From CAZJBS01 sp964544475 (GTDB lineage: Bacteria; CLD3; SB21): 64,000 nt of DNA. Each line of letters opens with the position of its first letter. The stretch's first letter is position 1. The notes beneath the pieces were generated by a model. That model searched no databases. It saw only the letters and a program-made list of their open reading frames with translations, and was not told the DNA's origin. Of this stretch, positions 1 through 8,826 are shown one piece after another. Made by a program: the position numbers and the translations under genes. The stretch spans positions 124,001 to 188,000 of the forward strand of contig CAZJBS010000001.1 in assembly GCA_964544475.1 (NCBI GenBank), in the 5' to 3' direction.

Positions 1-2
1 TT

Positions 3-557
3 AAGAAAGTGCAGGGCAAATTCAAAAAGCTGGACAACATGACCGTCGACTTTGACTATCACTTCCAATGGAAACTGACAGGCAAGACCCAGGCTTTGCA
101 GGGCAAACTGTATTTCAAGAAGGAAAACAATATTCGTTACGAATTGGGCCAACAACTCAACATCACCAACGGCGAAACCGTCTGGCAGTATTCCGAGCTT
201 AATAACCAGGTTCTGATTGATCATTTGAAAAAGAATTCCAAAAGCCTCTTCATGCCGAAATATTTTCTGTATGATTATCTCGAAAAATTTGTCGCCGAAG
301 TTATCAGCGTGGAGACCAAAGGGGTCCGGCAGTTCCATGTGCTGAAGATGAATCCAAAAGACAAAGATGATTTCGTGCAAAGCATGAAAGTGTGGGTGGC
401 GGCGGATACCTGGATGACTGAAAAAGTTGAGTACGTGGACCTCGAAGGCAATCGGGTCACGTATGCCTTCACGCATATTGAAATTGACACGGCGATGGAT
501 CCCAGGTTGTTTTCGTTTCAGACGGAAGCCGGCATGGATGTGATCGATCTGCGATGA
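3..557 (+). CDS. LolA-like outer-membrane lipoprotein carrier (5' partial)
   Basis: The frame is open at the left edge, so the true start and any signal peptide lie outside the window. The visible 184 or so residues resemble LolA, the periplasmic chaperone that takes lipoproteins from the inner to the outer membrane. Seen: a strand block 'GKLYFKKENNIRYEL', then 'TNGETVWQY' and 'NQVLIDHL', which match the LolA pattern of a G-x-L/F-x-F-K-x-P-x-x-R-Y-E stretch followed by a 'dG-x-x-x-W-x-Y-x-x-x-x-x-Q-V' stretch. A late 'NRVTYAFTHIEID' and 'DPRLFSFQ' fit the family C-terminus. The next gene begins 10 nt after its stop, so the two are probably co-transcribed. A related LolA-fold protein with another cargo is possible. 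Confidence 0.75.
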   Translation, partial: KKVQGKFKKLDNMTVDFDYHFQWKLTGKTQALQGKLYFKKENNIRYELGQQLNITNGETVWQYSELNNQVLIDHLKKNSKSLFMPKYFLYDYLEKFVAEVISVETKGVRQFHVLKMNPKDKDDFVQSMKVWVAADTWMTEKVEYVDLEGNRVTYAFTHIEIDTAMDPRLFSFQTEAGMDVIDLR

Positions 558-567
558 GGGTGCCCGG

Positions 568-1587
568 TTGAAAAGAGTTCTGTTTCTACTTCTGAATGTT
601 GCCGTCAGTGCGGTGTTCCTGTGGTTGGCGTTCCGGGAAATCGATTTTGTCGACTTGTATCATTCACTGTTCAGAGTCAATTATGTTTTGGCGCTCATTT
701 CAGTATTCGTTAATCTGGTCAGTTGCTGGCTGCGGGCCGTCCGTTGGAGGTACATCATGACCCCGGTGAAGCCGGTGTCGGTTCGAAACCTGTATTCATC
801 ATTGATGATTGGTTTCATGGTCAACAACATTCTTCCGTTTCGATTGGGCGAATTCATGCGCGGATATGTCCTGAAAAGATCGGATGGGGTATCTTTCAGC
901 GCTTCCATCGGTACGATCGTGATTGAACGACTGATGGATGTGTTGTCACTGCTGATCATCTTCGGAGTTTTGGTATTCCTGTTTCCCTTTCCGGCGTGGC
1001 TGGAGAGCGGCAGTGTGCTCGTTTTTGTTATCACGGCCGGTTCCTTCGGATTCATTTATGTTTTGGTGACGCGGTCAGAATCGGCCATTCGATGGCTTGG
1101 GCGGGCGGCCGGTTTTTTTTCTGAGTCGTTGGGTGCGACGGTGAGCCGCGTTTCACGCTCGTTCATTCAGGGCATCAACCTTTTCCACTCGTTTCGTTCT
1201 TACGCGATCATGACGTTGCTCACCATTGTGATCTGGGCCACCTATGTGGCCTCTATTTATGTAATGCTGGAGGCGACCGGGCTGAGCGCTTCCTACAATC
1301 TGAATATTATGGACGCAACCATTGTCATGGTTTTTTCCGCTTTTGCGGTCATGATTCCGGCCGCCCCGGGCTACGTCGGCACTTTCCACGAAATCGTAAA
1401 GCAGAGCCTTTTGCTTTTCGGTGTGAATCCCGAAGCCGCATTGAGTTTTGCCATATTGTTTCACGCGTACTCGTATGTTTCCATGACGGCGATAGGATTG
1501 TATTACTTTGTGAAATCCAATTACCGCCTGGCGGATGCGTTCAAAGCGTCCGAGTTCATACGCGAAGAAAATGTCGTTCATCATTGA
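568..1587 (+). CDS. UPF0104 / LPG-synthase-TM family integral membrane protein
   Basis: 339 residues with about seven or eight hydrophobic segments spread over the whole length. The family (Pfam LPG_synthase_TM, YbhN-like) is recognised from 'CWLRAVRWRYIM' near residue 55, the 'IGFMVNNILPFRLGEFMRGY' segment near residue 85, and 'IPAAPGYVGTFHEIVK' near residue 265. Members are the flippase portion of lysyl-phosphatidylglycerol synthases or stand-alone presumed lipid or isoprenoid-glycan transporters; this one has no catalytic C-terminal domain. It starts with TTG about 8 nt after a GAGGG Shine-Dalgarno. It lies between a LolA-like gene and the Wza-like gene, with its stop overlapping the next start as TGATG, which suggests an envelope or polysaccharide role. 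A paralogue lies at 55688-56638. Confidence 0.85.
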   Translation: MKRVLFLLLNVAVSAVFLWLAFREIDFVDLYHSLFRVNYVLALISVFVNLVSCWLRAVRWRYIMTPVKPVSVRNLYSSLMIGFMVNNILPFRLGEFMRGYVLKRSDGVSFSASIGTIVIERLMDVLSLLIIFGVLVFLFPFPAWLESGSVLVFVITAGSFGFIYVLVTRSESAIRWLGRAAGFFSESLGATVSRVSRSFIQGINLFHSFRSYAIMTLLTIVIWATYVASIYVMLEATGLSASYNLNIMDATIVMVFSAFAVMIPAAPGYVGTFHEIVKQSLLLFGVNPEAALSFAILFHAYSYVSMTAIGLYYFVKSNYRLADAFKASEFIREENVVHH

Positions 1588-2549
1588 TGAAGGGATTTAT
1601 GAACATTCGGATTTGGATTTGGCTGGCCGTTCTGTCTGGCTTTCCTGCATGGGCCTGGTCCCAGGACACCACGAGTACGTCGAAAACCGGAAAAATAGAG
1701 AGGCGGGTACGCGCCGGCGATCAGCTGACCATTTCAGTTTATGGTCATGACGAATTGCCAAAGACGGTCCGCGTCGAACCTGACGGAAGCATGAAGTATC
1801 CTTTCATGAAGGATATCAAAGTCGATGGATTGAGCGTGGAACAAATCGCCAATGTGCTATCCGCCCGACTGTCCCAGTACATCGGCGGAAGGGCGGAAGT
1901 GGTGGTGTCTTTTTCGGAAGGTGAGTCGATCGAAGTGGTGGTGCTTGGGCAAGTCCGCACACCGGGCGCACACAAGATGCCGTTGAAGAATACCATCCAG
2001 GGCGCGATTTCGGTGGCCGGAGGCGCCACGGAGCGCAGTGCCCTGGACCAGACCAAGTTGATCCGTCGAAATCCGGATACGGGGCTGCGCGAAGAATTCA
2101 CGGTTTCGCTGGAGTCCATTATTATTGAGACGGGCGATATTGAAAAATTGCCACAGTTGAGGGATGGGGACATTATCTTCGTGCCGGCGATTTATGGGGC
2201 CGTCTACGCCAACGTATTGGGGGCGGTCCTGCGACCGGGCAATTATGAACTGTTTCCGGGCGCCAACGTCGTGGATGTGGTGTTTCTGGCCGGCGGTCCG
2301 TCGGACGAAGCATCCATTCGAAACATTAAGCTGATCCGGCGCATAGGGGCGGCCCAACAGGAAGAGATCGTCGATATTGAAAGTGTGTTGAGAGCGAAGG
2401 GCGGTCGTGTCCCGCTTGTGGAACCGGGCGATATCATTTTTGTTCCGGCGAAGAAATTCACCATCAAATCGTTCTTTCAGATTGTCAGTTACACGGCCTC
2501 CATTCTTACTCTAATTTTTCTCTACTATCAGGTGACCAGCAAAAACTGA
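1587..2549 (+). CDS. Polysaccharide export protein with SLBB domains (Wza-like)
   Basis: About 320 residues. An N-terminal signal sequence (hydrophobic 'IWIWLAVLSGFPAWAWSQ') precedes a Poly_export domain (about residues 37-115, 'VRAGDQLTISVYGHDELPK'), then two SLBB-type beta-grasp repeats (about 120-200 and 205-290, each ending 'GDIIFVPA'), and a C-terminal hydrophobic helix 'IVSYTASILTLIFLYYQV'. Such proteins form the outer-membrane/periplasmic channel for capsule or exopolysaccharide. There is no lipobox cysteine, unlike E. coli Wza, and a terminal helix is kept. The start is the ATG of a TGATG overlap with the preceding stop; a second ATG at 1599 is possible and gives a tighter signal peptide. 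The Wzc partner follows after 12 nt. Confidence 0.9.
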   Translation: MKGFMNIRIWIWLAVLSGFPAWAWSQDTTSTSKTGKIERRVRAGDQLTISVYGHDELPKTVRVEPDGSMKYPFMKDIKVDGLSVEQIANVLSARLSQYIGGRAEVVVSFSEGESIEVVVLGQVRTPGAHKMPLKNTIQGAISVAGGATERSALDQTKLIRRNPDTGLREEFTVSLESIIIETGDIEKLPQLRDGDIIFVPAIYGAVYANVLGAVLRPGNYELFPGANVVDVVFLAGGPSDEASIRNIKLIRRIGAAQQEEIVDIESVLRAKGGRVPLVEPGDIIFVPAKKFTIKSFFQIVSYTASILTLIFLYYQVTSKN

Positions 2550-2561
2550 GAAGTTCGCGCT

Positions 2562-4817
2562 ATGCAAGATTTTCAAGTCAGGCAGGGTCTGGACGTTCGA
2601 ACCCTTATCAATACCGTCCTCAGAAACAAATGGATTGTGCTGTTTGTATTCGTGACGTTCACCGTCGTTGTTTCGTATTATTCCATGAGCAAACCCACGC
2701 TCTATCGATCGTCCTCCGTCCTTTATTTCGATAATTCGACGCGTAATCCGGTGCTTGACATACTCGGCGAAAACAACAACACGGGTTACCGTCGGCTGGA
2801 TTTTGGCTATTACGAGGTCGTCATCACGACGTCGCTTTTCAACGAACGATTTCGTGAGGAATTGCGGACTGAACTCCTGAAATACCGGGCAGCGGATTAT
2901 GTTCAGAAGGTCAGTGCGGATGTTTCGACGTCCCAAATTACTCTGAAGCCTTACAAGGAAGCGGCGCAATTCATCGAAATATCAGCGGTTTCAGAAGATT
3001 CGTTCCTGGTGCAGAAATTAGTTGAGGTGGCGACCAGCCTTCTGAAGCAGCGAACGGCCGAACTGGACCGGGAGGGACTCCAGAGCGGAATCTATTTCAT
3101 CGAAGAACAGATTGAGGTTACCAAGGGTAATCTGGAAAAAACGGAACTTTCGCTGCAGGCCCTTCAGCGAAAAATCGAGATGACGTCGAAAGATACCGAG
3201 GAACCCCTCCACAAGATCATCATGATGAATGACAAACTGTCCGAACTGGAAACACAGGTGCAGATACGGTCGGCCAATCTGACTGCCCTGGAAAGTCAGT
3301 TGGATTCCATTCAGCGTCGGATGACGGGCGGCGCCAGGGACAGTCAGAAGGAGTCGGACGATGAGAAACGCATCAAGAAGGAAATGGAGGATCTCCGCAA
3401 TCGCAAGGCCGCGTTGGTTGAACGGCTGGGTGAGAGCGCATATGAAAGCCACGAATATAGACGCATCGACGAGCAGACCTTGGCGCTTCAGAATCAATAC
3501 GTGTCATTGATTACGAGCCTGGATCGGTCGGGTGAGAATGTCGCCAGCGGCAATATGAACGAGGTGTGGAAGAACGTTTTCACGAAAAAGAACGAGGAGG
3601 AAATCGAACTCATTATCCTGCGCGGGCAGGTTCGCCTGTATCGCGGGTTGATCAGGAATTTTGAAAGCAAGAATCCAAACCTGCTGCAAGACGCCATCGA
3701 CATCACGCGTCAGCGGCGGTCCAAACAGGTGTATGAAGAGACCCTGAATTCGCTCATCAAGCAGCGTGAGAATTTTTCGATCCAATTTTATGGCACGACG
3801 GGCAACCTGAAGATCGTGGATCCGGCCAAACCACCGGTGCCGATCTTCCGCAAGGTTTTCACGACGATTTTCATAGGTTCCATCGTTGGATTTCTTATTG
3901 GTCTGGCGCTGGCGATTGGCATTGAGTACCTGGACAATTCGGTCAAGACCGAAGACGACCTTACCGGATTGACGAACATCCCCATCATCGGAAAGATCCC
4001 ACCCATTCAGCTTACCGAGTCGGGTGAGGGCAACGGTGAGATTCGGAAACGCAAATTGCCTCGCTTGCGGAAAAATGAACCGGAAGAGGATGAGGACAAG
4101 AATGTGGTCCGTAAGAAGGCGATGATCTCCCAGTTCAACTCCCGCTCTTTTGTCTCGGAGCGCTACCGCACGCTGCGTACGAATATTCAATTTGCCAATA
4201 TTGACACCCCCATGCGATCCATTCTCGTCGGGAGCACCGGGCCCAGCGAAGGGAAAACGACGACCGCCGTCAACCTGGCGATCTCGTTTGCGGACATGGG
4301 TCACAGCGTCTGCCTGGTCGATGCCGATCTTCGCAAACCGAAACATCATGTCTTGTTTGAGATCAAGGAATCGCCGGGGCTATCGGAAATTGTTCTCGAC
4401 GGCCGGGAGGTGGACGAATGCATTCAGGCGACCGAAATCAAGAAACTGTCGATCCTGACGGCCGGCGCCAATGCGATGAGTCATTCGGAAATATTTTCGT
4501 CGATGCGCATGAGTTTTGTCATGAATGAACTTGAGAAGAAATTTGATATCGTCGTTTATGACACACCGCCAATTCTGCTTCTGACCGACACGATCATTCT
4601 TTCCTCAAGGGTCGATGGCGTCATATTGGTCGTCAAACAAAATCTCACGCCCAAGCAGCACCTCCTGAGCGCCGTTAATTCATTAAAAACGGTTCGCGCC
4701 AACATCATCGGGCTGGTCATGAATAACTACGTTGGCGAGTACCAGAATTACTACCGTTACGCGTACGACAATTATTACTTCTACGGAAAGTCCGAGGAGA
4801 AGAAGAAAGTTTCATGA
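2562..4817 (+). CDS. Polysaccharide co-polymerase / BY-type tyrosine autokinase (Wzc-like)
   Basis: 751 residues with the full PCP2a plan. There is a cytoplasmic N-terminus, TM1 near residues 25-45 ('WIVLFVFVTFTVVVSYY'), a Wzz-type periplasmic domain with long coiled coils (about 150-380), TM2 near 428-455, and a cytoplasmic kinase. The kinase shows Walker A 'GPSEGKTTTAVN' near 557, Walker A' 'VCLVDADLRKPKHH' near 583, and Walker B 'VVYDTPPILLLTD' near 665. It ends in a tyrosine cluster (about ten Tyr in the last 25 residues) that is the expected autophosphorylation tail. It controls chain length and export of the polymer together with the Wza-like protein directly upstream. The following epimerase starts in an ATGA overlap. 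Confidence 0.95.
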   Translation: MQDFQVRQGLDVRTLINTVLRNKWIVLFVFVTFTVVVSYYSMSKPTLYRSSSVLYFDNSTRNPVLDILGENNNTGYRRLDFGYYEVVITTSLFNERFREELRTELLKYRAADYVQKVSADVSTSQITLKPYKEAAQFIEISAVSEDSFLVQKLVEVATSLLKQRTAELDREGLQSGIYFIEEQIEVTKGNLEKTELSLQALQRKIEMTSKDTEEPLHKIIMMNDKLSELETQVQIRSANLTALESQLDSIQRRMTGGARDSQKESDDEKRIKKEMEDLRNRKAALVERLGESAYESHEYRRIDEQTLALQNQYVSLITSLDRSGENVASGNMNEVWKNVFTKKNEEEIELIILRGQVRLYRGLIRNFESKNPNLLQDAIDITRQRRSKQVYEETLNSLIKQRENFSIQFYGTTGNLKIVDPAKPPVPIFRKVFTTIFIGSIVGFLIGLALAIGIEYLDNSVKTEDDLTGLTNIPIIGKIPPIQLTESGEGNGEIRKRKLPRLRKNEPEEDEDKNVVRKKAMISQFNSRSFVSERYRTLRTNIQFANIDTPMRSILVGSTGPSEGKTTTAVNLAISFADMGHSVCLVDADLRKPKHHVLFEIKESPGLSEIVLDGREVDECIQATEIKKLSILTAGANAMSHSEIFSSMRMSFVMNELEKKFDIVVYDTPPILLLTDTIILSSRVDGVILVVKQNLTPKQHLLSAVNSLKTVRANIIGLVMNNYVGEYQNYYRYAYDNYYFYGKSEEKKKVS

Positions 4818-5770
4818 ACATTCTGGTGACGGGGGGCGCGGGATTCATAGGTTCCCACCTCTGCGAAGCGTTGTTGCGGCAGAACCATCGGGTTGTGGCG
4901 GTGGATAATTTCGATCCTTTCTATGATCCGGCCATAAAGGAATCCAATATGGCCGATTGCATGAAGAGCAAGGCCTTTGTGCTCCACCGCGGCGATATTC
5001 TTGATGCCGGTTTGTTGGACTTATTGTTTGTCCGGGAGAAGTTCGACGTGGTGGTCCATCTGGCTGCCAAGGCCGGTGTGCGTCCGTCTCTGCAGGATCC
5101 GGTGGGTTATGCCAAAGTCAACGTGGAAGGCACACTCAACATTCTGGAAAGCATGCGGAAGCATAACGTAGGCAAATTGATATTGGCATCGTCGTCCTCC
5201 GTCTACGGCAACAACACCAAGGTACCTTACTCAGAGACCGATAATGTAGACCATACGATATCCCCGTATGCGGCGACGAAGAAGGCGTGCGAAATTCTGG
5301 CTTACACCTATTACCATTTGTATGGTATCGAGACCTTTTGCCTGAGATTTTTCACGGTGTACGGCCCAAGACAAAGACCGGAGATGGCCATCCACGCGTT
5401 TACGAAGGCGATTTTTCAAGGGCAGCCTGTAAACGTATTTGGCGATGGACATACTTGCCGGGATTACACGTACGTGGACGATATTGTGCAGGGCATATTG
5501 CAGTGCATGGCTCACCTTCGTGGTTTTGAAGTTCTCAATCTGGGCGAATCAAAAACCGTGGCGCTGATCGACCTTGTGAAGTGGATCGAAAAGCATACGG
5601 GTAAAAAAGCGGCGATTACATACCTTCCTGAACAACCGGGGGATGTCAAGCAAACATACGCCAACATTGCCAAGGCGAGAGACCTTGTCGGCTACGATCC
5701 GCAAATTCAGATACCGGAAGGTATCGGGAGGTTTGTCGAATGGTTCCGGAGTGCAGGCGGTCTCAGGTAA
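4814..5770 (+). CDS. NAD-dependent sugar epimerase, UDP-glucuronate 4-epimerase-like
   Basis: 318 residues, an extended SDR enzyme acting on nucleotide sugars in the cytoplasm. Seen: the N-terminal Rossmann motif 'TGGAGFIGSHL', the catalytic Ser in 'ASSSSVYG' and the YxxxK pair in 'SPYAATKKACE'. After the second beta strand it reads 'DNFDPFYDPAIKE', which is typical of the UDP-glucuronate 4-epimerase (CapI/WbnF-like) branch rather than GalE. It probably supplies galacturonate or a related sugar for the polymer made by this cluster. It overlaps the kinase gene upstream by 4 nt. A dehydratase of the same fold cannot be excluded from sequence alone. Confidence 0.88.
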   Translation: MNILVTGGAGFIGSHLCEALLRQNHRVVAVDNFDPFYDPAIKESNMADCMKSKAFVLHRGDILDAGLLDLLFVREKFDVVVHLAAKAGVRPSLQDPVGYAKVNVEGTLNILESMRKHNVGKLILASSSSVYGNNTKVPYSETDNVDHTISPYAATKKACEILAYTYYHLYGIETFCLRFFTVYGPRQRPEMAIHAFTKAIFQGQPVNVFGDGHTCRDYTYVDDIVQGILQCMAHLRGFEVLNLGESKTVALIDLVKWIEKHTGKKAAITYLPEQPGDVKQTYANIAKARDLVGYDPQIQIPEGIGRFVEWFRSAGGLR

Positions 5771-5777
5771 TCCGGTC

Positions 5778-7352
5778 GTGGAGGATAAAGACAAACAGGC
5801 TCTGTCCAAGCTGGCCAAGAATTCCATTCTTTCTGGAATGGGCAATGTCCTTGTTCTTGGCACTGTGCCGATCACGAGTCTGGTGACCACACGGATGCTT
5901 GGGGCTGAATTGTTTGGCGTGTTTTCGCTGGTTCAATCATGGTGTGCACTGCTGGCGAACATTTCCAGTTTGGGACTGAACGGTACCAACCTGCGGTTCG
6001 TGCCAGGCTTCAAAGGAGGGGGCGACCATGCGCGGATCAAGGGTTCCATTTTCTGGACGTTGCAGGTTTCCGTGACCCTGAGCATAGTTTTTTTTCTTCT
6101 GATTGTCATTTTTCCAACGGAATTCTGCGACATCTTTGTTCACCGTCCCCCGGGAATGAAAGCGGAAACCTTTCAAGCCATGGTTGGTACCGCCTTTCGT
6201 TTCTCGGCGGTCTCGATTGTTTTCACGTCGGTCTACCTGGTTGGATCGTCGACGCTGACGGGGCTGCAACAGGTGAAATACAAGATCTTGGCCAATGAAG
6301 TGTGGGGCTCGATTGCCAAGATCATCAGTCTCATTCTGTTGCTGGCTCTGGGATTGGATCTGTACGCGGCCTTGGGTTCCAATATCGTTCAAGACGTGAT
6401 CATCCTGGGGTTGTCCGTTCTCTTCGTGAGGAAAGTATTTCCGCAAGTGGCCGATCGGACCATCCGGCCGGTCTATGAAAGAAAAGACATGAACAGATTT
6501 GCGGCCATTCTGTTCAGCAATTCCATTCTCAACAAATACACATTTCAATTGGATCTTCTGTTTCTTGGATATTTCCAGGCAGCCAATCAGCTTGGCATTT
6601 ATACGGTTGCCCTTCGGTTGCAATCGCTCATTCATATGCCGATCTACTCAATGATGACCATTTTCTCTCCCATGGTGGCCGAGTTGCATGCGCGGAACGA
6701 CCGGCGTAAAATATCGGACCTGTACAAAACGGTTACCAAATGGTCATTGAGTCTTTCTCTGCCGATCTTTGGTACGCTGGTGATTTTTTCTGAGCACATT
6801 TTGAATCTTTTTGGAAGAGAATTTGCAGACGGTGTACTCATACTGGCCATTATGGGATTTGGGAACCTGTTCCACGCCCTTCTCGGCATAGCCGGCCAGA
6901 TCACAACGATGACAGGCCGGGTGGGCGTGAACTTTTACAACTCCATAGTGATGTCGGTTGTGAATGTCGGTTTGTATTTCTTGTTGATTCCGACGTATGG
7001 CATGATAGGGGCCGCCGCCGGCAATGCGCTTTCCAATTTGCTGATCAATCTGATCATGTGCATCGAAGTCTACGTGATTTACGGTTTGCATCCATTCAAG
7101 ACATCCCTCTACAAACCGGTGCTGGCGTTCTTGATCGCCGCTCTTACAGCGTGGACGCTTTCCCTGATCGTGTCTTTGCCGATGATTCATTATACATTCC
7201 TGGCCAATGTCGTATTGTTCTGGGGTGTTTATTTGACCGTTCTTTTCCGTCTGAAGATTGACGATGAGGATGATTATGTGCTTGAAAAAGTATCTGCGAG
7301 GCTCCCGGCATTCCTTAAGGCCTTCGTTCCAAGAAATCAAAAGAGGAGTTGA
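5778..7352 (+). CDS. Polysaccharide flippase (Wzx/MATE-like, MVF superfamily)
   Basis: About 524 residues with roughly 14 hydrophobic segments. The N-terminal pattern 'NSILSGMGNVLVLGTVPITS' followed by 'RMLGAELFGVFSLVQSW' is typical of polysaccharide biosynthesis (RfbX/Wzx) flippases, which move lipid-linked repeat units across the inner membrane. The frame is open further upstream, inside the epimerase. I place the start at GTG 5778, preceded by AGGTAA; GTG 5751 is an alternative. The last TM region ends near residue 500 with a short basic tail. The next gene starts 4 nt downstream behind an AAGAGGAG Shine-Dalgarno located within this gene's last codons. Confidence 0.88.
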   Translation: MEDKDKQALSKLAKNSILSGMGNVLVLGTVPITSLVTTRMLGAELFGVFSLVQSWCALLANISSLGLNGTNLRFVPGFKGGGDHARIKGSIFWTLQVSVTLSIVFFLLIVIFPTEFCDIFVHRPPGMKAETFQAMVGTAFRFSAVSIVFTSVYLVGSSTLTGLQQVKYKILANEVWGSIAKIISLILLLALGLDLYAALGSNIVQDVIILGLSVLFVRKVFPQVADRTIRPVYERKDMNRFAAILFSNSILNKYTFQLDLLFLGYFQAANQLGIYTVALRLQSLIHMPIYSMMTIFSPMVAELHARNDRRKISDLYKTVTKWSLSLSLPIFGTLVIFSEHILNLFGREFADGVLILAIMGFGNLFHALLGIAGQITTMTGRVGVNFYNSIVMSVVNVGLYFLLIPTYGMIGAAAGNALSNLLINLIMCIEVYVIYGLHPFKTSLYKPVLAFLIAALTAWTLSLIVSLPMIHYTFLANVVLFWGVYLTVLFRLKIDDEDDYVLEKVSARLPAFLKAFVPRNQKRS

Positions 7353-7356
7353 AGTC

Positions 7357-8124
7357 ATGACGTTCATGAAACGACGCATACGGACCTTTGTGAGAAATTT
7401 TGGATACGATATCGTCTCTTACAAGAAAGATCATGACCGTCCTTTTCCGAGCGACTTTTCCGAAGACGACATTCGAATTGTCCAGGAGGTCAAGCCGTAC
7501 ACTCTGACGAGTCGCGAAAGGATATACTCACTCCTCAGGGCCGTCGACCATGTCGAAGCCCATCAGATTCCGGGGGCCTTTGTGGAATGCGGTGTGTGGC
7601 GTGGCGGCTCAATGCTGGCCGCTGTACGCGAATGGCAGAGGGTTGGGCGGTCCGAACGGGAGGTCTATCTGTTCGACACCTATGAAGGCATGCCTGCCCC
7701 GACGGACAACGATGTTTCCGCGCTCGGCCTCGATGCCCGTTCCACCTTTGAGGAGACCAAAATTCACGACCAATCATCGGATTGGTGCTATGCGTCGTTG
7801 GAAGACGTGCAGCAAGTGCTTCAATCATCGGGGTATGGACCGGACAAATTGCACTTCATAAAGGGCCGTGTTGAAGATACCATTCCCGCACAGGCGCCGG
7901 ACACTATTGCCTTGCTCCGGCTGGATACGGACTGGTACGAATCTACCAAACATGAATTGATTCATCTCTTTCCGCGACTTTCTCATGGGGGTATATTGAT
8001 CATCGACGACTATGGCTATTGGAAAGGCGCCCGGAAGGCCGTGGATGAGTACCTTGCGGAGAATCGCATTCGTCTTTTCCTCAGTCGTATCGATCACACC
8101 GGCCGACTGGCCGTGAAATCATGA
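7357..8124 (+). CDS. TylF/MycF-type O-methyltransferase (macrocin O-methyltransferase family)
   Basis: 255 residues. Recognised from 'PGAFVECGVWRGGSM' (SAM-binding loop, about residue 70), 'LFDTYEGMP' (about 105), 'LLRLDTDWYEST' (about 185) and 'GGILIIDDYGYWKGARKAV' (about 210); the D-x-D and D-D pairs are the Mg-binding residues of this family. Members O-methylate deoxysugars in macrolides and also occur in surface polysaccharide clusters, so the likely role here is methylation of a sugar hydroxyl. The start is ATG 7357, chosen for the AAGAGGAG Shine-Dalgarno just before the flippase stop; the frame is open upstream but overlaps the flippase. The next methyltransferase overlaps by ATGA. Confidence 0.88.
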   Translation: MTFMKRRIRTFVRNFGYDIVSYKKDHDRPFPSDFSEDDIRIVQEVKPYTLTSRERIYSLLRAVDHVEAHQIPGAFVECGVWRGGSMLAAVREWQRVGRSEREVYLFDTYEGMPAPTDNDVSALGLDARSTFEETKIHDQSSDWCYASLEDVQQVLQSSGYGPDKLHFIKGRVEDTIPAQAPDTIALLRLDTDWYESTKHELIHLFPRLSHGGILIIDDYGYWKGARKAVDEYLAENRIRLFLSRIDHTGRLAVKS

Positions 8125-8813
8125 TGAACTATGACTCCACACCGGCGTCGTCTTACCACGAACGATGGAAACGCAACGCGGTTGAATTGTATCAACACAA
8201 GTATTGGGAACCTGTTTTGTCGAAAGCTCTCAAGAAGCATTGTCAGGGGGATGGCCTTGACCTTGGATGCGGAACCGGGACCCATCTGATACAGCAGAAT
8301 GACGCTTACATCAGAATAGGCGTGGATCTGTCCATGAACATGCTGCAGTTTGCCAAGAAGCAGGGTAAGGAGTTTCTGGTCAATGGTTCCGCGGAGCATT
8401 TGCCCATTCGGCCTGGTAGTCTTGACTGGGCCTATTCGTTCGGACTTCTGGAGTACGTCGACGCCGCCACGATGCTGAATGAAGTCCACCGGGTTCTGCG
8501 GCCCGGGTCTCGATTTCTGCTTTTTACGCCCAATAAGTACGGTGGTCGAAAGTGGTTGTCAATGAAGAAACGTTTGTGGCGCAAGCAGGCGGTCCACGCC
8601 AGGTATTATTCGCGCCGGGAAATTGTGACGTTACTCAAAGAAGCAGGTTTTGTCACCCATGGCATTCAGATGAAAGACGGACTTGTTTATCTCCCCGGCC
8701 GCACGCCCGCATGGTGCGCGTTGGCGGTTTTCAAATTGGTTGAATGGTTCTTCCGATTATTTCCATACAACCCCTGGAGTCAAAACATGCTCTTCATCAC
8801 AACCAGAGGTTGA
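8121..8813 (+). CDS. Class I SAM-dependent methyltransferase
   Basis: 230 residues. The class I fold is shown by motif I 'GLDLGCGTGTHL' (about residue 45), the acidic strand-2 end in 'IGVDLSMNML', 'GSAEHLPIRPGSLDWAYS' (motif II/III, about residues 93-110) and 'NEVHRVLRPGSRFLLFTPN', a Methyltransf_11 pattern. The C-terminal third (TPGRTPAWCALAVFKLVEWF) is rather hydrophobic. The substrate cannot be read from sequence. Position inside the EPS cluster, in ATGA overlap with the TylF-like gene, suggests sugar or lipid-carrier methylation. It was probably co-translated with its upstream neighbour. Confidence 0.85.
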   Translation: MMNYDSTPASSYHERWKRNAVELYQHKYWEPVLSKALKKHCQGDGLDLGCGTGTHLIQQNDAYIRIGVDLSMNMLQFAKKQGKEFLVNGSAEHLPIRPGSLDWAYSFGLLEYVDAATMLNEVHRVLRPGSRFLLFTPNKYGGRKWLSMKKRLWRKQAVHARYYSRREIVTLLKEAGFVTHGIQMKDGLVYLPGRTPAWCALAVFKLVEWFFRLFPYNPWSQNMLFITTRG

Positions 8814-8826
8814 AAAAAAATCACCC

